DNA from: CAZLRH01 sp964562015
GTDB taxonomy: Bacteria; Verrucomicrobiota; Verrucomicrobiia; Opitutales; JABDGR01
Assembly (NCBI GenBank): GCA_964562015.1
Contig: CAZLRH010000002.1
Coordinates: 186,001 to 250,000, forward strand
Direction of reading: 5' to 3'
DNA length: 64,000 nt
Shown here: positions 50,177-58,760 of the stretch, piece by piece
How the letters are laid out: every line of letters starts with the position of its first letter
How positions within the stretch are numbered: position 1 is the first letter of the stretch
Notes under the pieces: generated by a model
What the model saw: only the letters and a program-made list of their open reading frames with translations
Database searches by the model: none
Told to the model about the DNA's origin: nothing
Made by a program: the position numbers and the translations under genes

Positions 50177-51832
50177 TTAAAATTTTTCCACGTTGGCGCG
50201 CGTGCCACAGAGGAAAACCTCGAGGCCGAGGCGCTCGGCCAGCGCGGCTTTCGCATAGAGACATTGGTCGGCCTCGGCGGGGCTATTGGCGTAGGCGACC
50301 TGGATGTGGTTGGCCTTGTGCCGCGCCATCATCTGGTCGCGCGTGACGCCGTAAGTGACCGCGTGCATGATGGGCCACTGCCACGTCGTTTCCTTCCAGC
50401 GCCGCTCGGTTTCCTCCTGCGGCAGCAGCACCACGCGACCGCGACCGAGATCCATTTTCAAGGCGCCTTTTTCCACAAAAATCCGGCTCCAGATAATTTC
50501 GCCCGGATGCGCGATACCCGAGCAAGTGGCCCCCCCGAGGCGGAAATACATCGGCGGCTGGCGGTGGCCCACGGTGCCGGCGTAACCGCCAAGATGGTGG
50601 GCGGCAGGCGCGCCGCCGGAAATCTGAAAAACCCACACGTACTCGGGCACCGTGCCGGATTTGTCGGTGTCGCCCCAGCGCAAATCGTGCAGCGTGTTTT
50701 CCACCGGCTGCTTGAGCGCCGCGTGCACCCGCTGCGTGAAAATGCCGTCCAGGCCCGCGCACTCGTCCACTTCGTTGAAATGCGTGAAAGGCTGGCCCTG
50801 GCGAATGATGTTGCCCTGGGCGTCGCGCACGGGCGGCCGCACGGAATTATTCAACAAGCCTTCGACCAAATCCGACGCCGGGCACAGGTCCTTCAAACCC
50901 TGCTGGTACTGGATGCCGAGGGCGTCGCACCCAAACTCGTCGCCGATGCGGCAGGCCGCGATGTACATTTTGCACTGTGACAAAACCTGCGCCTCCGTGA
51001 GGTCGGTTTCCTCGTTCGGGCCGAAGTTGAACGTCATGCCCCGGCGCTTGAGCCAGTGGTATACGGCACGCGCCTCGTTGTCGGGCACCTGCGTCATGGC
51101 GTAATAGAGGGCGCTTTGCGACAGGCGCTCTTTGTACACGCCGGTGGAAAGCAGCAATTCATCGGGGATGATGGCGTTGGCCATGCCCATGCAACCTTCG
51201 TCGAACACGCCCATGATGGCCTTGTGCGTGCGCAATTCCTTCGCCAGCGTCCGCGCCAATTCGCGAGCGGATTTCGGCACGTCGGTCTCCGCCAACGGAT
51301 GAACATGCCCGGTCCGGTGTTTGATGCGGCCCTTTTTCAGCCAGCGTTTCAGGTGTTTTAGAAAAAATTTGTCGGTAAAGTCCTCGCTCCAGAGCGTCGA
51401 GTATTTGACGCCGAACTTGGTCAGCGAGCCGTTCAAATTCAACATGCCCACGAGGCCCGGCCAGGTGCCCGACCAGTTGGCGAGGGTCAAGATCGGGCCT
51501 TTGTGGCTCACGAGGCCCGCCAGAAGGTGGTGACTGTATTGCCACGCACTTTCGGCGACGATGATGGGTTGGTGCCGGTCAATCTTGGCAAAAATTTCCA
51601 TGCCTTCTTTCTGGCTGCCGACAAATCCGTGGCGCTCGCCGAGCTTGTGGGGATGGGCGCGGACGAGGTCCCAGCCGAGTTTGTCCAGCGCCAGCTTGAT
51701 GAGGCGCTCCATCGCGGCCTGCGCGGGCCAGCACTTGCGGTTGGCGCTCAGGCGCAAATCACCGCTCGCCACCAGCAAAACCTGGGGCCGTTGCACTTTG
51801 GGTTTTTTGGCGTCTTTCGCGGCTTTGTCCAT
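50177..51832 (-). CDS. L-fucose isomerase-like protein
   Basis: The 551-residue protein (ATG at 51832) looks like an L-fucose/L-arabinose isomerase-family enzyme. Features are ESAWQYSHHLLAGLVSHKGP, LANWSGTWPGLVGMLNL, FDEGCMGMANAIIPDE, DEFGCDALGIQYQQGLKD and HLGGYAGTVGHRQPPMYFR. Metal-binding Glu/Asp/His residues probably lie in these blocks. FucI converts L-fucose to L-fuculose; this or a related deoxysugar isomerisation would feed the microcompartment pathway 20 kb away. Length is near FucI (about 590). L-rhamnose or L-arabinose cannot be excluded as substrates. Start context is CCCTTCCC-ATG. Confidence 0.72.
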   Translation of the reverse strand: MDKAAKDAKKPKVQRPQVLLVASGDLRLSANRKCWPAQAAMERLIKLALDKLGWDLVRAHPHKLGERHGFVGSQKEGMEIFAKIDRHQPIIVAESAWQYSHHLLAGLVSHKGPILTLANWSGTWPGLVGMLNLNGSLTKFGVKYSTLWSEDFTDKFFLKHLKRWLKKGRIKHRTGHVHPLAETDVPKSARELARTLAKELRTHKAIMGVFDEGCMGMANAIIPDELLLSTGVYKERLSQSALYYAMTQVPDNEARAVYHWLKRRGMTFNFGPNEETDLTEAQVLSQCKMYIAACRIGDEFGCDALGIQYQQGLKDLCPASDLVEGLLNNSVRPPVRDAQGNIIRQGQPFTHFNEVDECAGLDGIFTQRVHAALKQPVENTLHDLRWGDTDKSGTVPEYVWVFQISGGAPAAHHLGGYAGTVGHRQPPMYFRLGGATCSGIAHPGEIIWSRIFVEKGALKMDLGRGRVVLLPQEETERRWKETTWQWPIMHAVTYGVTRDQMMARHKANHIQVAYANSPAEADQCLYAKAALAERLGLEVFLCGTRANVEKF

Positions 51833-51997
51833 GGGAAGGGATGGGGTGGGACGGACAAGGTAACGGCTGCCGGCTCCTTGGCCAACCAAAACCTTCGGCC
51901 CGCCCGGGAGGGTTCCCCTCGTGACTTTTGCGGGAAAGCGCCGGCCCCTTTGCATTTTGCATTTATCATTGGGCGATTAACCCTTAGCGTTTCGGCC

Positions 51998-52858
51998 ATG
52001 GCTGCCCTTTTTCCTCTCGCCCAAATTGCCACACCTAGCACCGCCTTGACCACGGAGCTTTACCAAAAAGGCCTCGGCTTTTTGTGGTCGATCCTGATTT
52101 TGCTGGCGGGCGTCTGGCTAGTGGGGCACGCCACCCGGTTGTTGCGGCGGCTGTTTGAACGCCGCAAGGCCGACGCCACCCTCTCTGCCTTTTTATCGAA
52201 TCTCGTCTACTGGCTCCTCCTGGCACTCGTGGTCGTCACTGCGATTGAAAAGGCGGGAGTGCCCGCGACCTCGATCATCACGGTCATCGGCGCGAGCACG
52301 CTGGCCATCGGGCTGGCCTTGCAGGGCTTTTTGTCGAATTTTGCGGCGGGCGTCATCATTGTCCTTTTCCGCTATTTTCGCGTAGGCGACTACATCGAGG
52401 CCAACGGCAAGGCCGGCACCGTCGAGCAGATTTCCATCCTCGAAACCCACTTGGTCACGCCCGACAACCGCAAGGTCATCATCCCGAATGGCAAAGTCAT
52501 CGGCGACTCCATCGTCAACTTCAATGCCAATGCCACGCGTCGGCTGGACCTCGTCTTCGGCATCGCGTACAACGCCGACCTCCGCCGCGCCAAGGAAATC
52601 CTCGTCGCCGTGTTGCGCGACGATCCGCGCGTACTGGCCAACCCGGCGCCGCTGGTCGCCGTCGGCAATCTCGGCGAAAGCACGGTGGACCTTTTCGTCC
52701 GTCCGTGGGCGAAAAGCGACGACCTCGCCGCGCTGCAATTCGATCTGCTGGAAAAAGTGAAGACGCTCTTCGACGCCGCCGGCATCGCCCTCGCCTTCCC
52801 CCAGCGCGACGTGCATGTGTATTATGAAACGCCAGCCAAATCACCAAGCACAGTGTGA
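51998..52858 (+). CDS. Small-conductance mechanosensitive channel (MscS family)
   Basis: This 286-residue protein, the same length as E. coli MscS, has three membrane helices. The pore helix region is IGLALQGFLSNFAAGVIIVLFRYFRVGDYIE, a classic MscS signature. The cytoplasmic beta domain follows (VEQISILETHLVTPDNRKVIIPNG). It opens under membrane tension to release solutes. The ATG at 51998 is chosen because the longer upstream frame overlaps the divergent isomerase gene. Confidence 0.92.
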   Translation: MAALFPLAQIATPSTALTTELYQKGLGFLWSILILLAGVWLVGHATRLLRRLFERRKADATLSAFLSNLVYWLLLALVVVTAIEKAGVPATSIITVIGASTLAIGLALQGFLSNFAAGVIIVLFRYFRVGDYIEANGKAGTVEQISILETHLVTPDNRKVIIPNGKVIGDSIVNFNANATRRLDLVFGIAYNADLRRAKEILVAVLRDDPRVLANPAPLVAVGNLGESTVDLFVRPWAKSDDLAALQFDLLEKVKTLFDAAGIALAFPQRDVHVYYETPAKSPSTV

Positions 52859-52881
52859 AGCAGCGCCAGTATTGCTGCTCT

Positions 52882-52916
52882 TTTATTTTCCACTTTTTAC
52901 CTTACACCTTTATCCC
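52882..52916. repeat. Heptad-periodic pyrimidine-rich tract
   Basis: Five exact 7-bp units (tttattt, tccactt, tttacct, tacacct, ttatccc) lie between the convergent MscS and inositol-monophosphatase-family genes. Confidence 0.65.
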
Positions 52917-52921
52917 AATTC

Positions 52922-53668
52922 TCAGCCCACCAACGTCGCTTTTCCCGCCGCCCAGACATTCAGCGCGAGCGGATGGCCTTTCACGGAATCCGCCTTCACG
53001 AAACCGCCGACGGCTTCGACCAGCGCGAGTCCGGCCGCCACATCCCACAGCTTGATCGATTCCTCGTAGTAGGCGTCCACGCGCCCATAAGCCACATAGG
53101 CCAGCGCCAGCGCCGCGCTGCCAATCATGCGGATTTTCTTATAACTTTCGACGCGCCGGACAAATTCTGTCACCGCCGACGAGCCGCGATCCATGCCCGA
53201 CGGAAAGCCGGTGCAGAGCACGGCGTGCGCAATGTCCTTCGCCCAGCGCGGGGTCATGGTGTGCCCGTTCATTGTGCAACCGAGACCCGTGCCGCCCGCA
53301 AAAAGTTCATCGCGCCAAAAATCGAAAATCACGCCGAACACCGGCTTGCGCCCGCGCCACAGGCCGATGCTCACGCAGGCGCCCGGCATGCCGCGCAAAT
53401 AATTATAGGTGCCGTCAAGCGGGTCCACCGCCCAGTATGGCTCGTCCCGCGCCAGCAAGCCTGCGTCGCCGCCGATTTCCTCGCCGATGACGGGCAGCTT
53501 CGTGCGCGCCAGGCGTTCGCGAATCAGCGTCTCGCTGTCCACATCGGCCTGGAGCTTGATGTCGTGGGCTGACTCGAAATTCACGGTGCGGTCGGAGCGC
53601 TTGGCCAGGGCGGCGCCCGCGGCACGCGCCGTCGCCGTGGCCAGAGTCAAAAGTTGGTCGGTTTCCAT
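52922..53668 (-). CDS. Inositol-monophosphatase-family phosphatase
   Basis: The ATG at 53668 gives 248 residues. The Li+-sensitive phosphatase motifs are clear: VIGEEIGGD, DPLDGTYNYLRG (about 82-93, metal-binding) and LWDVAAGLALVEAVGG (C-terminal metal motif). Members dephosphorylate inositol phosphates, fructose-1,6-bisphosphate or 3'-phosphoadenosine compounds; which is not decidable here. The start context TTTCTCTTCC-ATG is pyrimidine-rich. Confidence 0.88.
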   Translation of the reverse strand: METDQLLTLATATARAAGAALAKRSDRTVNFESAHDIKLQADVDSETLIRERLARTKLPVIGEEIGGDAGLLARDEPYWAVDPLDGTYNYLRGMPGACVSIGLWRGRKPVFGVIFDFWRDELFAGGTGLGCTMNGHTMTPRWAKDIAHAVLCTGFPSGMDRGSSAVTEFVRRVESYKKIRMIGSAALALAYVAYGRVDAYYEESIKLWDVAAGLALVEAVGGFVKADSVKGHPLALNVWAAGKATLVG

Positions 53669-53813
53669 GGAAGAGAAAGGAAAAGGAGAAAAATTACTCT
53701 GCCGCGTTGGCCGGTCCGGCGCAAGCTTGCGCTCGAACACATCCAGCCTATTGTCCAGGTGACGATTGGCGGACTTTTGCGGAGGAATTTACCCGCCCCC
53801 TACCCCTTTGGCG

Positions 53814-54227
53814 ATGCAGTTCATCTTTAACATCGTCTACACCCTGCTGAAGTTTGTCTCGGTGACGACGGGGCTGACTTACAACGAAATCAACATCGTT
53901 GTTTACTACATACTCATCCCCTTCGTATACGTGGCCCTGCTGGATCGCATCCTGCGACGGCATATTTTGAAAATGACCTATTTCGCGGGGTGGCTCATTA
54001 CCTTGGTGGTCATGCCGAGCTTTAGTCATTTTGCCGATTGGCTTTTTGACCTGTCAGTACGATTTCTCGTCAGCTTTAATGCGGTCGGGGTGGATTACGT
54101 TTCCGCTTCAGTCCTCATCTGTGTCGTGCTACCCGGCTTGGTCTTTTTCGGACTGGCCTATTGGGCCTACAAAGATTTTTGGGACCGGGAGTTCGCCCGC
54201 TTTTCCCGCAAGTCGCGCTCATCCTAA
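53814..54227 (+). CDS. Small membrane protein of unknown function
   Basis: From the ATG at 53814 the protein has 137 residues and three or four hydrophobic segments (INIVVYYILIPFVYVALL, YFAGWLITLVVMPSF, ASVLICVVLPGLVFFGLAYW). A basic tail ends in RFSRKSRSS. I know no family for it. It is 15 bp upstream of the SRPBCC gene on the same strand, and they may form an operon. The upstream sequence is C-rich (CCGCCCCCTACCCC). Confidence 0.55.
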   Translation: MQFIFNIVYTLLKFVSVTTGLTYNEINIVVYYILIPFVYVALLDRILRRHILKMTYFAGWLITLVVMPSFSHFADWLFDLSVRFLVSFNAVGVDYVSASVLICVVLPGLVFFGLAYWAYKDFWDREFARFSRKSRSS

Positions 54228-54242
54228 TTTTTATTTCACTCG

Positions 54243-54716
54243 ATGGCCCTCATCCAACTCCGCACCGAAATCCGCGCGCCGCGCGAACGAGTCTTCGACC
54301 TGGCGCGGAGCATTGACGCGCATCAGGACTCCACCCACGGCACGGACGAACGGGCGGTGGCTGGTGTCACCACCGGATTGATTGGACTCGGCGAAGAAGT
54401 GACTTGGGAGGCACGGCATTTCGGCGTTAAACAGCGCCTCACCAGCAAAATCACGGCCTTCGACCGGCCCCGTCATTTTCAAGACGTGATGCTGCGCGGG
54501 GCCTTTAAAAGCATGGTGCACGACCATGTGTTCGAGGAAAGCGAGGGCGTGACCATCATGAAAGATCGTTTCGAATTCCATGCTCCGCTCGGTCCTCTCG
54601 GCCTCCTGGCTGAAAAACTTTTCCTCACCCGTTACCTGCACCACTTCATCCAGCAACGAAATGCCATCCTGAAGCGTGCCGCCGAAACCGACGAGTGGAA
54701 GAAATATCTGACGTAG
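54243..54716 (+). CDS. SRPBCC-fold ligand-binding protein
   Basis: The 157-residue protein has the beta-strand opening MALIQLRTEIRAPRERVFDLARSID typical of START/SRPBCC (polyketide cyclase-like) proteins. It continues with EEVTWEARHFGVKQRLTSKI and FQDVMLRGAFKSMVHDHVFE, and ends in a long C-terminal helix. These proteins form a hydrophobic pocket; the ligand is unknown. It is probably cytoplasmic. Confidence 0.8.
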   Translation: MALIQLRTEIRAPRERVFDLARSIDAHQDSTHGTDERAVAGVTTGLIGLGEEVTWEARHFGVKQRLTSKITAFDRPRHFQDVMLRGAFKSMVHDHVFEESEGVTIMKDRFEFHAPLGPLGLLAEKLFLTRYLHHFIQQRNAILKRAAETDEWKKYLT

Positions 54717-54767
54717 AAGAACTCGTTCGTAATTGACGCCGACCTTCGCGTGACCGGGCCCTGATGT

Positions 54768-55271
54768 TCACGCCTCTTTGACGAGGGTGATGTTCAAAGT
54801 CACGTAAAAGGGTTCACGACGTTCGCCCCGCTGACGATAGCCCCGCAAGGAAGCGCTATACAACAGGGTGCCGCCGTGCGCGCGGCTAAGCCGGATGGCC
54901 AGCGTGCCGTGCTGGACAAAGAGTCGCGTGCCCGGCAGGTGAAAATCGCCCGCCACGGTGCCGGTCAGGCTGGTACTCGATTCCTTGCGCACTTTGATCG
55001 CCCAGTGCAGGCCGATTTTCGCAAAAAGGAGACCGCTGTTCACGTCACCCAGGCTCGTGCCCGTGACCGGAAATTCCGCGGCTTTCGCCGCCGCCGAAAG
55101 CGCCAGGTGATGCGTGTGCCCGTTTACGCCGAGGACGATCAGCTTGAGCTGGTAGTTACCCTGGAGGCCGGCGGGTATTTCCGCGCGAACAGCCGGCGAC
55201 GCGCCGAAAAGGAAAAGGCTGGCGCAGGCCCAAGTGAGGAGGGAACGGAATGAGATGGATTTCAATTTCAT
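54768..55271 (-). CDS. Secreted protein of unknown function
   Basis: The 167-residue protein has a signal peptide (LLTWACASLFLFGASPAVRA). The mature part begins GLQGNYQLKLIVLGVNGHTHH and is rich in beta-strand-like stretches (GTVAGDFHLPGTRLFVQHG, TLLYSASLRGY). No family is recognised. It is convergent with the SRPBCC gene. The start follows CCTTCCTTCACC. Confidence 0.6.
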   Translation of the reverse strand: MKLKSISFRSLLTWACASLFLFGASPAVRAEIPAGLQGNYQLKLIVLGVNGHTHHLALSAAAKAAEFPVTGTSLGDVNSGLLFAKIGLHWAIKVRKESSTSLTGTVAGDFHLPGTRLFVQHGTLAIRLSRAHGGTLLYSASLRGYRQRGERREPFYVTLNITLVKEA

Positions 55272-55457
55272 GGTGAAGGAAGGAATTGGCCCACTTTAGC
55301 ACACGGCGTGGTTAAAAAAAGAGGGCAGAACACCCCAACGCCGACACGCAAATGTTGAAGAGACGCTCCATTCTACCCTTTGCAGGGGCGCGGCATTCTG
55401 CATGCTGGATTCTGTTCCTCTGTCCGCCGTCCATGGCGACGTTTGCGCTGCTCGTCC

Positions 55458-55500
55458 TTTTAAATTTTCCCTTTTTCATTTTGCCTTTAGTTTTCCGCCC
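55458..55500 (+). repeat. Heptad-periodic leader of cydA
   Basis: Five 7-bp units (ttttaaa, ttttccc, tttttca, ttttgcc, tttagtt) are followed by ttccgccc and then the cydA ATG. No Shine-Dalgarno is present. Confidence 0.7.
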
Positions 55501-57072
55501 ATGTCCGTCGAAATTCTAGCGCGGCTGCAGTTTGCCTTCACCATCTCCTTCCATTACTTTTACCCGCCGATGTCCATCGGCCTCACGGTGATGCTGGTGT
55601 TGATGGAGGCCGCGTGGCTGTACACCAAAAATCCGCGCTACCACAACATGGCGCGGTTTTGGACGCGCATTTTCGGCCTCAGTTTTGCCCTGGGCGTGGC
55701 CACCGGCATCGTGATGGAATTTGAGTTTGGCACGAATTGGGCGACTTACGCGCGCTTCGTGGGCGATGTGTTTGGCAGCCCGCTTGCCGCCGAGGGTATT
55801 TTTGCCTTTTTCCTCGAATCCGGCTTTCTCGCCATCCTGCTGTTCGGCTGGGACAAAGTTGGCCCGAAGCTGCATTTCTTTGCGACGTGCATGGTGTCGC
55901 TCGGCTCGCACTTTAGCGCGATCTGGATCGTGGTGGCCAATTCGTGGATGCAAACGCCCGCGGCATTCCACCTCGTGCGCCAGCTCGTGGAGCCCAATGG
56001 CGCCGTCACCGAAGTGCCGCTCCCAGCCGACTATCTTTACGCGCCCGGCGACCGCGTGCGCGCGGTGATCGACAGCTTTTGGGGGATGGTTTTCAACCCC
56101 TCGACGCTGCAACGCCTCTCGCATGTCATCCTGGCGGCGTGGCTGACGGGTGCGTTTGTCGTCATCAGCATCAGCGCCTACTACATCCTCCGGCACCGGC
56201 ATCTTGATTTCGCCCGCAGCTCGTTGAAAATCTCGCTCGCCTTTGCGGCCGTGGTGTCGCTGCTGCAATTGGTGAGCGCGGACGCCACCGCGCGCGGCGT
56301 GGCCAACCACCAGCCGGTCAAGCTCGCCGGCATGGAGGGACTGACGCAATCCGGCCCGAATGCCCCGCTCGCGCTTTTCGGCTATGTCGCCTGGCAAAGG
56401 GATGCCGGCGGCCATATCATCGGCGTCGAAGACCATGTCGTGCGTTTTCCCGATTTGCTCTCGGTGCTCGTGTCGGGCGATTTCCTGCATCCTGAGACCG
56501 CCGCCGCAGTGCCGGTGGCTGGCTTGAATAATTTGCCGACGGACGAATTTCTGCTCAAGCGCCACCCGGGGTCCACGCCGGAGCAACTCAAGGTTATCCG
56601 CCCGCAATACTGGCCGAATGTGCCCGTCATTTTTCAGACTTATCACCTCATGATTGCCATTGGCACGGGGTTGATCGGCATCACGCTGGCCGGGGTTTTC
56701 CTGTGGGTGCGCGGCTGGCTGTGGGACCTCGACCGCTGGTACTCGACGTGGTTTTTGCGTCTGCTGGTGGTAAGTGTCATCCTTCCCCAACTGGCCAACC
56801 AGGCCGGCTGGTTCACCGCTGAAATGGGCCGGCAGCCGTGGACCGTCTATAACATTTTGCGCACCTCGCAAAGCTACTCGCAAGCGGTGCGGGCTGACGA
56901 AATTGTGTTCTCCCTCATCGGCTTCGCCCTCGTTTACTTGCTGCTCTTCATCATGTTCATCTACCTGCTGAACTCGAAAATCCAGCACGGCCCGTCGGAC
57001 ACCGAGCAAAGCTCCCAGCTGCCCGAGAAATGGCGCTATCTCGAAACCAAGGCCGCGATGGCGAGAACCTAA
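55501..57072 (+). CDS. cydA: Cytochrome bd ubiquinol oxidase subunit I
   Basis: The 523-residue protein is CydA: LARLQFAFTISFHYFYPP contains the haem-ligand His near residue 19. TGIVMEFEFGTNWATYARFVGDVFGSPLAAEGIFAFFLES is a signature of the family. The quinol-binding Q-loop lies in the middle (about residues 260-385), and the axial Met region is YHLMIAIG. The enzyme oxidises quinol with O2, using haem b558, b595 and d. It forms a complex with CydB, encoded after a 496-bp interruption. The start ATG at 55501 removes an atypical 33-residue extension. Confidence 0.95.
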   Translation: MSVEILARLQFAFTISFHYFYPPMSIGLTVMLVLMEAAWLYTKNPRYHNMARFWTRIFGLSFALGVATGIVMEFEFGTNWATYARFVGDVFGSPLAAEGIFAFFLESGFLAILLFGWDKVGPKLHFFATCMVSLGSHFSAIWIVVANSWMQTPAAFHLVRQLVEPNGAVTEVPLPADYLYAPGDRVRAVIDSFWGMVFNPSTLQRLSHVILAAWLTGAFVVISISAYYILRHRHLDFARSSLKISLAFAAVVSLLQLVSADATARGVANHQPVKLAGMEGLTQSGPNAPLALFGYVAWQRDAGGHIIGVEDHVVRFPDLLSVLVSGDFLHPETAAAVPVAGLNNLPTDEFLLKRHPGSTPEQLKVIRPQYWPNVPVIFQTYHLMIAIGTGLIGITLAGVFLWVRGWLWDLDRWYSTWFLRLLVVSVILPQLANQAGWFTAEMGRQPWTVYNILRTSQSYSQAVRADEIVFSLIGFALVYLLLFIMFIYLLNSKIQHGPSDTEQSSQLPEKWRYLETKAAMART

Positions 57073-57075
57073 AAA

Positions 57076-57110
57076 GGCAGAAGTCAGAATGCAGAATGCA
57101 AAAGTGAAAA
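57076..57110. repeat. Left inverted heptad tract of the four-helix-bundle cassette
   Basis: Five 7-bp units (ggcagaa, gtcagaa, tgcagaa, tgcaaaa, gtgaaaa) start 4 bp after the cydA stop. Positions 57079-57105 match the reverse complement of 57529-57555 at 24 of 27 bases. Confidence 0.75.
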
Positions 57111-57123
57111 CCCTTTCCGCAAC

Positions 57124-57480
57124 ATGACCACGCCTGATTTAAAGCCACGTACCTTCGAGTTCGCGCAGCGGGTCGTTCGCCTTTATGCTTCACTTCCCTC
57201 TAAGACATTGCCGCAAACCTTGGGCCGCCAATTGCTGCGTTCCGGCACTTCCGTCGGGGCCAACTATCGCGAAGCGCGTCGGAGTCGCTCCAAGGCTGAA
57301 TTTCGTGCTAAACTCGGCGATTGCCTGAGGGAACTCGATGAAACTCTTTTTTGGCTCGAGCTCATGCAGGCTGAAGCAGTTGTCAAACCCTCCCTGCTGG
57401 ACAATCTCATCGCCGAGACAATGGAGCTTATAGCCATTTTCGTCACCAGTCTCAATACAGCCAAGGATTCGGCTGCGTAG
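57124..57480 (+). CDS. Four-helix-bundle protein, S23/IVP family
   Basis: This 118-residue protein has the S23/IVP (TIGR02436-type) pattern: FEFAQRVVRLYASLP, LGRQLLRSGTSVGANYREA, LGDCLRELDETLFWLELM and a last helix LIAETMELIAIFVTSL. The family was first found inside intervening sequences of 23S rRNA genes; free-standing copies have no proven role, and relatives serve in diversity-generating retroelements. Here it separates cydA from cydB, is less GC-rich than both, and is flanked by inverted heptad repeats, as if inserted. Confidence 0.88.
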   Translation: MTTPDLKPRTFEFAQRVVRLYASLPSKTLPQTLGRQLLRSGTSVGANYREARRSRSKAEFRAKLGDCLRELDETLFWLELMQAEAVVKPSLLDNLIAETMELIAIFVTSLNTAKDSAA

Positions 57481-57524
57481 TTTCGCTCGCCTTCTGCTTC
57501 TACCCTCAAAATATTCTTCACATA

Positions 57525-57559
57525 TCTGACTTTTGCGTTCTACCTTCTGACTTCTCACT
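57525..57559. repeat. Right inverted heptad tract, leader of cydB
   Basis: Five exact 7-bp units (tctgact, tttgcgt, tctacct, tctgact, tctcact) precede TTCCTTCCC and the cydB GTG. The tract is the inverse of 57079-57105. Confidence 0.75.
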
Positions 57560-57568
57560 TTCCTTCCC

Positions 57569-58639
57569 GTGTCCAATTTCGACTCCTATCTTCCGTCGCT
57601 GTGGTTCCTCCTCGTGGGCGTCCTGTTCACGGGGTATGCGATGCTGGACGGATTCGACCTCGGCGTGGGGGCGCTGCATTTGTGGGTGAAGAAGGACGAG
57701 CATCGCCGCCTGTTCCTGAATGCCATCGGCCCGGTGTGGGACGGCAACGAAGTCTGGCTGGTGACCGGCGGCGGCGCGCTCTTTGCGGCGTTTCCGGCCG
57801 TGTATGCCACCGTATTTTCCGGCTTTTACATCGCCTTCATGCTGCTGCTGTTCGCGCTCATCTTCCGCGCGGTGTCGATTGAGTTTCGCAGCAAAAACTC
57901 CGCGCCCGCGTGGCGGTCGTTCTGGGACGGCTGCTTCACCGCCGGCAGCGTCGTGGCGTCGCTGCTCATCGGCATCACCATGGGCAATATCATCCGGGGC
58001 ATCCCACTCGACGACCACCAGGAATTCACCGGTTCGTTTTTCGGCCTGCTCAATCCCTACGCGTTGTTCACGGGCGTCACCACGGCGGCACTGTTTGCGA
58101 TGCATGGCGGCATCTATCTCATTTTGAAAACGGAAGGTGAACTCCAGCAAATCGTGCGGCGCTGGGCCTGGCGCACCATCCTCGTCTTTCTCGCGTGCTA
58201 TTTTATCTTCAATGTCTGGACCCTGCTGGCCCTCCCGCACGTTCGCGACATCCTCTCCGGCCGGCCGTTCACCGCGATCCTCCTCGTGCTCAATGTCCTG
58301 TTCGTGCTCAATATCCCGCGCGAAATTCATCACCGCCATGAATTTCGCGCGTTCCTGTGCTCCTGCGCCGCCATGTTTTTGCTCATGGCCCTGTTTGGCT
58401 TTGCGATGTACCCGAACCTGATTTTCTCCACCGCCGCACCCGGGAGCTATGACCTTACGCAGGGCGACCTGGCCAGCAACCCCTGGAATCTCACCATCGA
58501 CAACGCCCGTTCGACCGACCTCACCCTGCGCAACATGTGTGTCATTGCGGCCATCGGCGTGCCCATCGTCCTGGCCTACACCGTCTGCATTTACTGGCTC
58601 TTCCGCGGCAAGGTGAAACTCAACGAGGAGAGCTATTGA
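57569..58639 (+). CDS. cydB: Cytochrome bd ubiquinol oxidase subunit II
   Basis: The 356-residue protein has the CydB opening LPSLWFLLVGVLFTGYAMLDGFDLGVG and about eight membrane helices. NAIGPVWDGNEVWLVTGGGALFAAFP is the conserved second-helix block. It partners CydA in the terminal oxidase. The GTG at 57569 follows TTCCTTCCC. In most genomes cydB directly follows cydA, and the 496-bp gap here is the four-helix-bundle insertion. Confidence 0.95.
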   Translation: MSNFDSYLPSLWFLLVGVLFTGYAMLDGFDLGVGALHLWVKKDEHRRLFLNAIGPVWDGNEVWLVTGGGALFAAFPAVYATVFSGFYIAFMLLLFALIFRAVSIEFRSKNSAPAWRSFWDGCFTAGSVVASLLIGITMGNIIRGIPLDDHQEFTGSFFGLLNPYALFTGVTTAALFAMHGGIYLILKTEGELQQIVRRWAWRTILVFLACYFIFNVWTLLALPHVRDILSGRPFTAILLVLNVLFVLNIPREIHHRHEFRAFLCSCAAMFLLMALFGFAMYPNLIFSTAAPGSYDLTQGDLASNPWNLTIDNARSTDLTLRNMCVIAAIGVPIVLAYTVCIYWLFRGKVKLNEESY

Positions 58640-58718
58640 GGCGGCCCGGCGCACTTTTCCCTCCGCCCGGCACGCCTCCTGCTCCGTTCTTGCCCGGACC
58701 CGCCTCCGGCCCTTAACT

Positions 58719-58753
58719 AAGCACCAGGCACTAGAGCACTCAATCACTTTCAG
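58719..58753 (+). repeat. Approximate heptad tract before the ATP-grasp gene
   Basis: Units such as aagcacc, aggcact and agagcac repeat with a period of 7 (drifting to 8). The tract ends a few bases upstream of the GTG at 58761. It resembles the inverse of 26244-26271. Confidence 0.5.
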
Positions 58754-58760
58754 TACCCCC

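Noticed and set aside
57076..57559. Heptad tracts considered as CRISPR or transposon ends of a classic insertion sequence
   Set aside because: There are no spacers of constant length, no transposase and no target-site duplication that I can see. A non-autonomous cassette remains possible.
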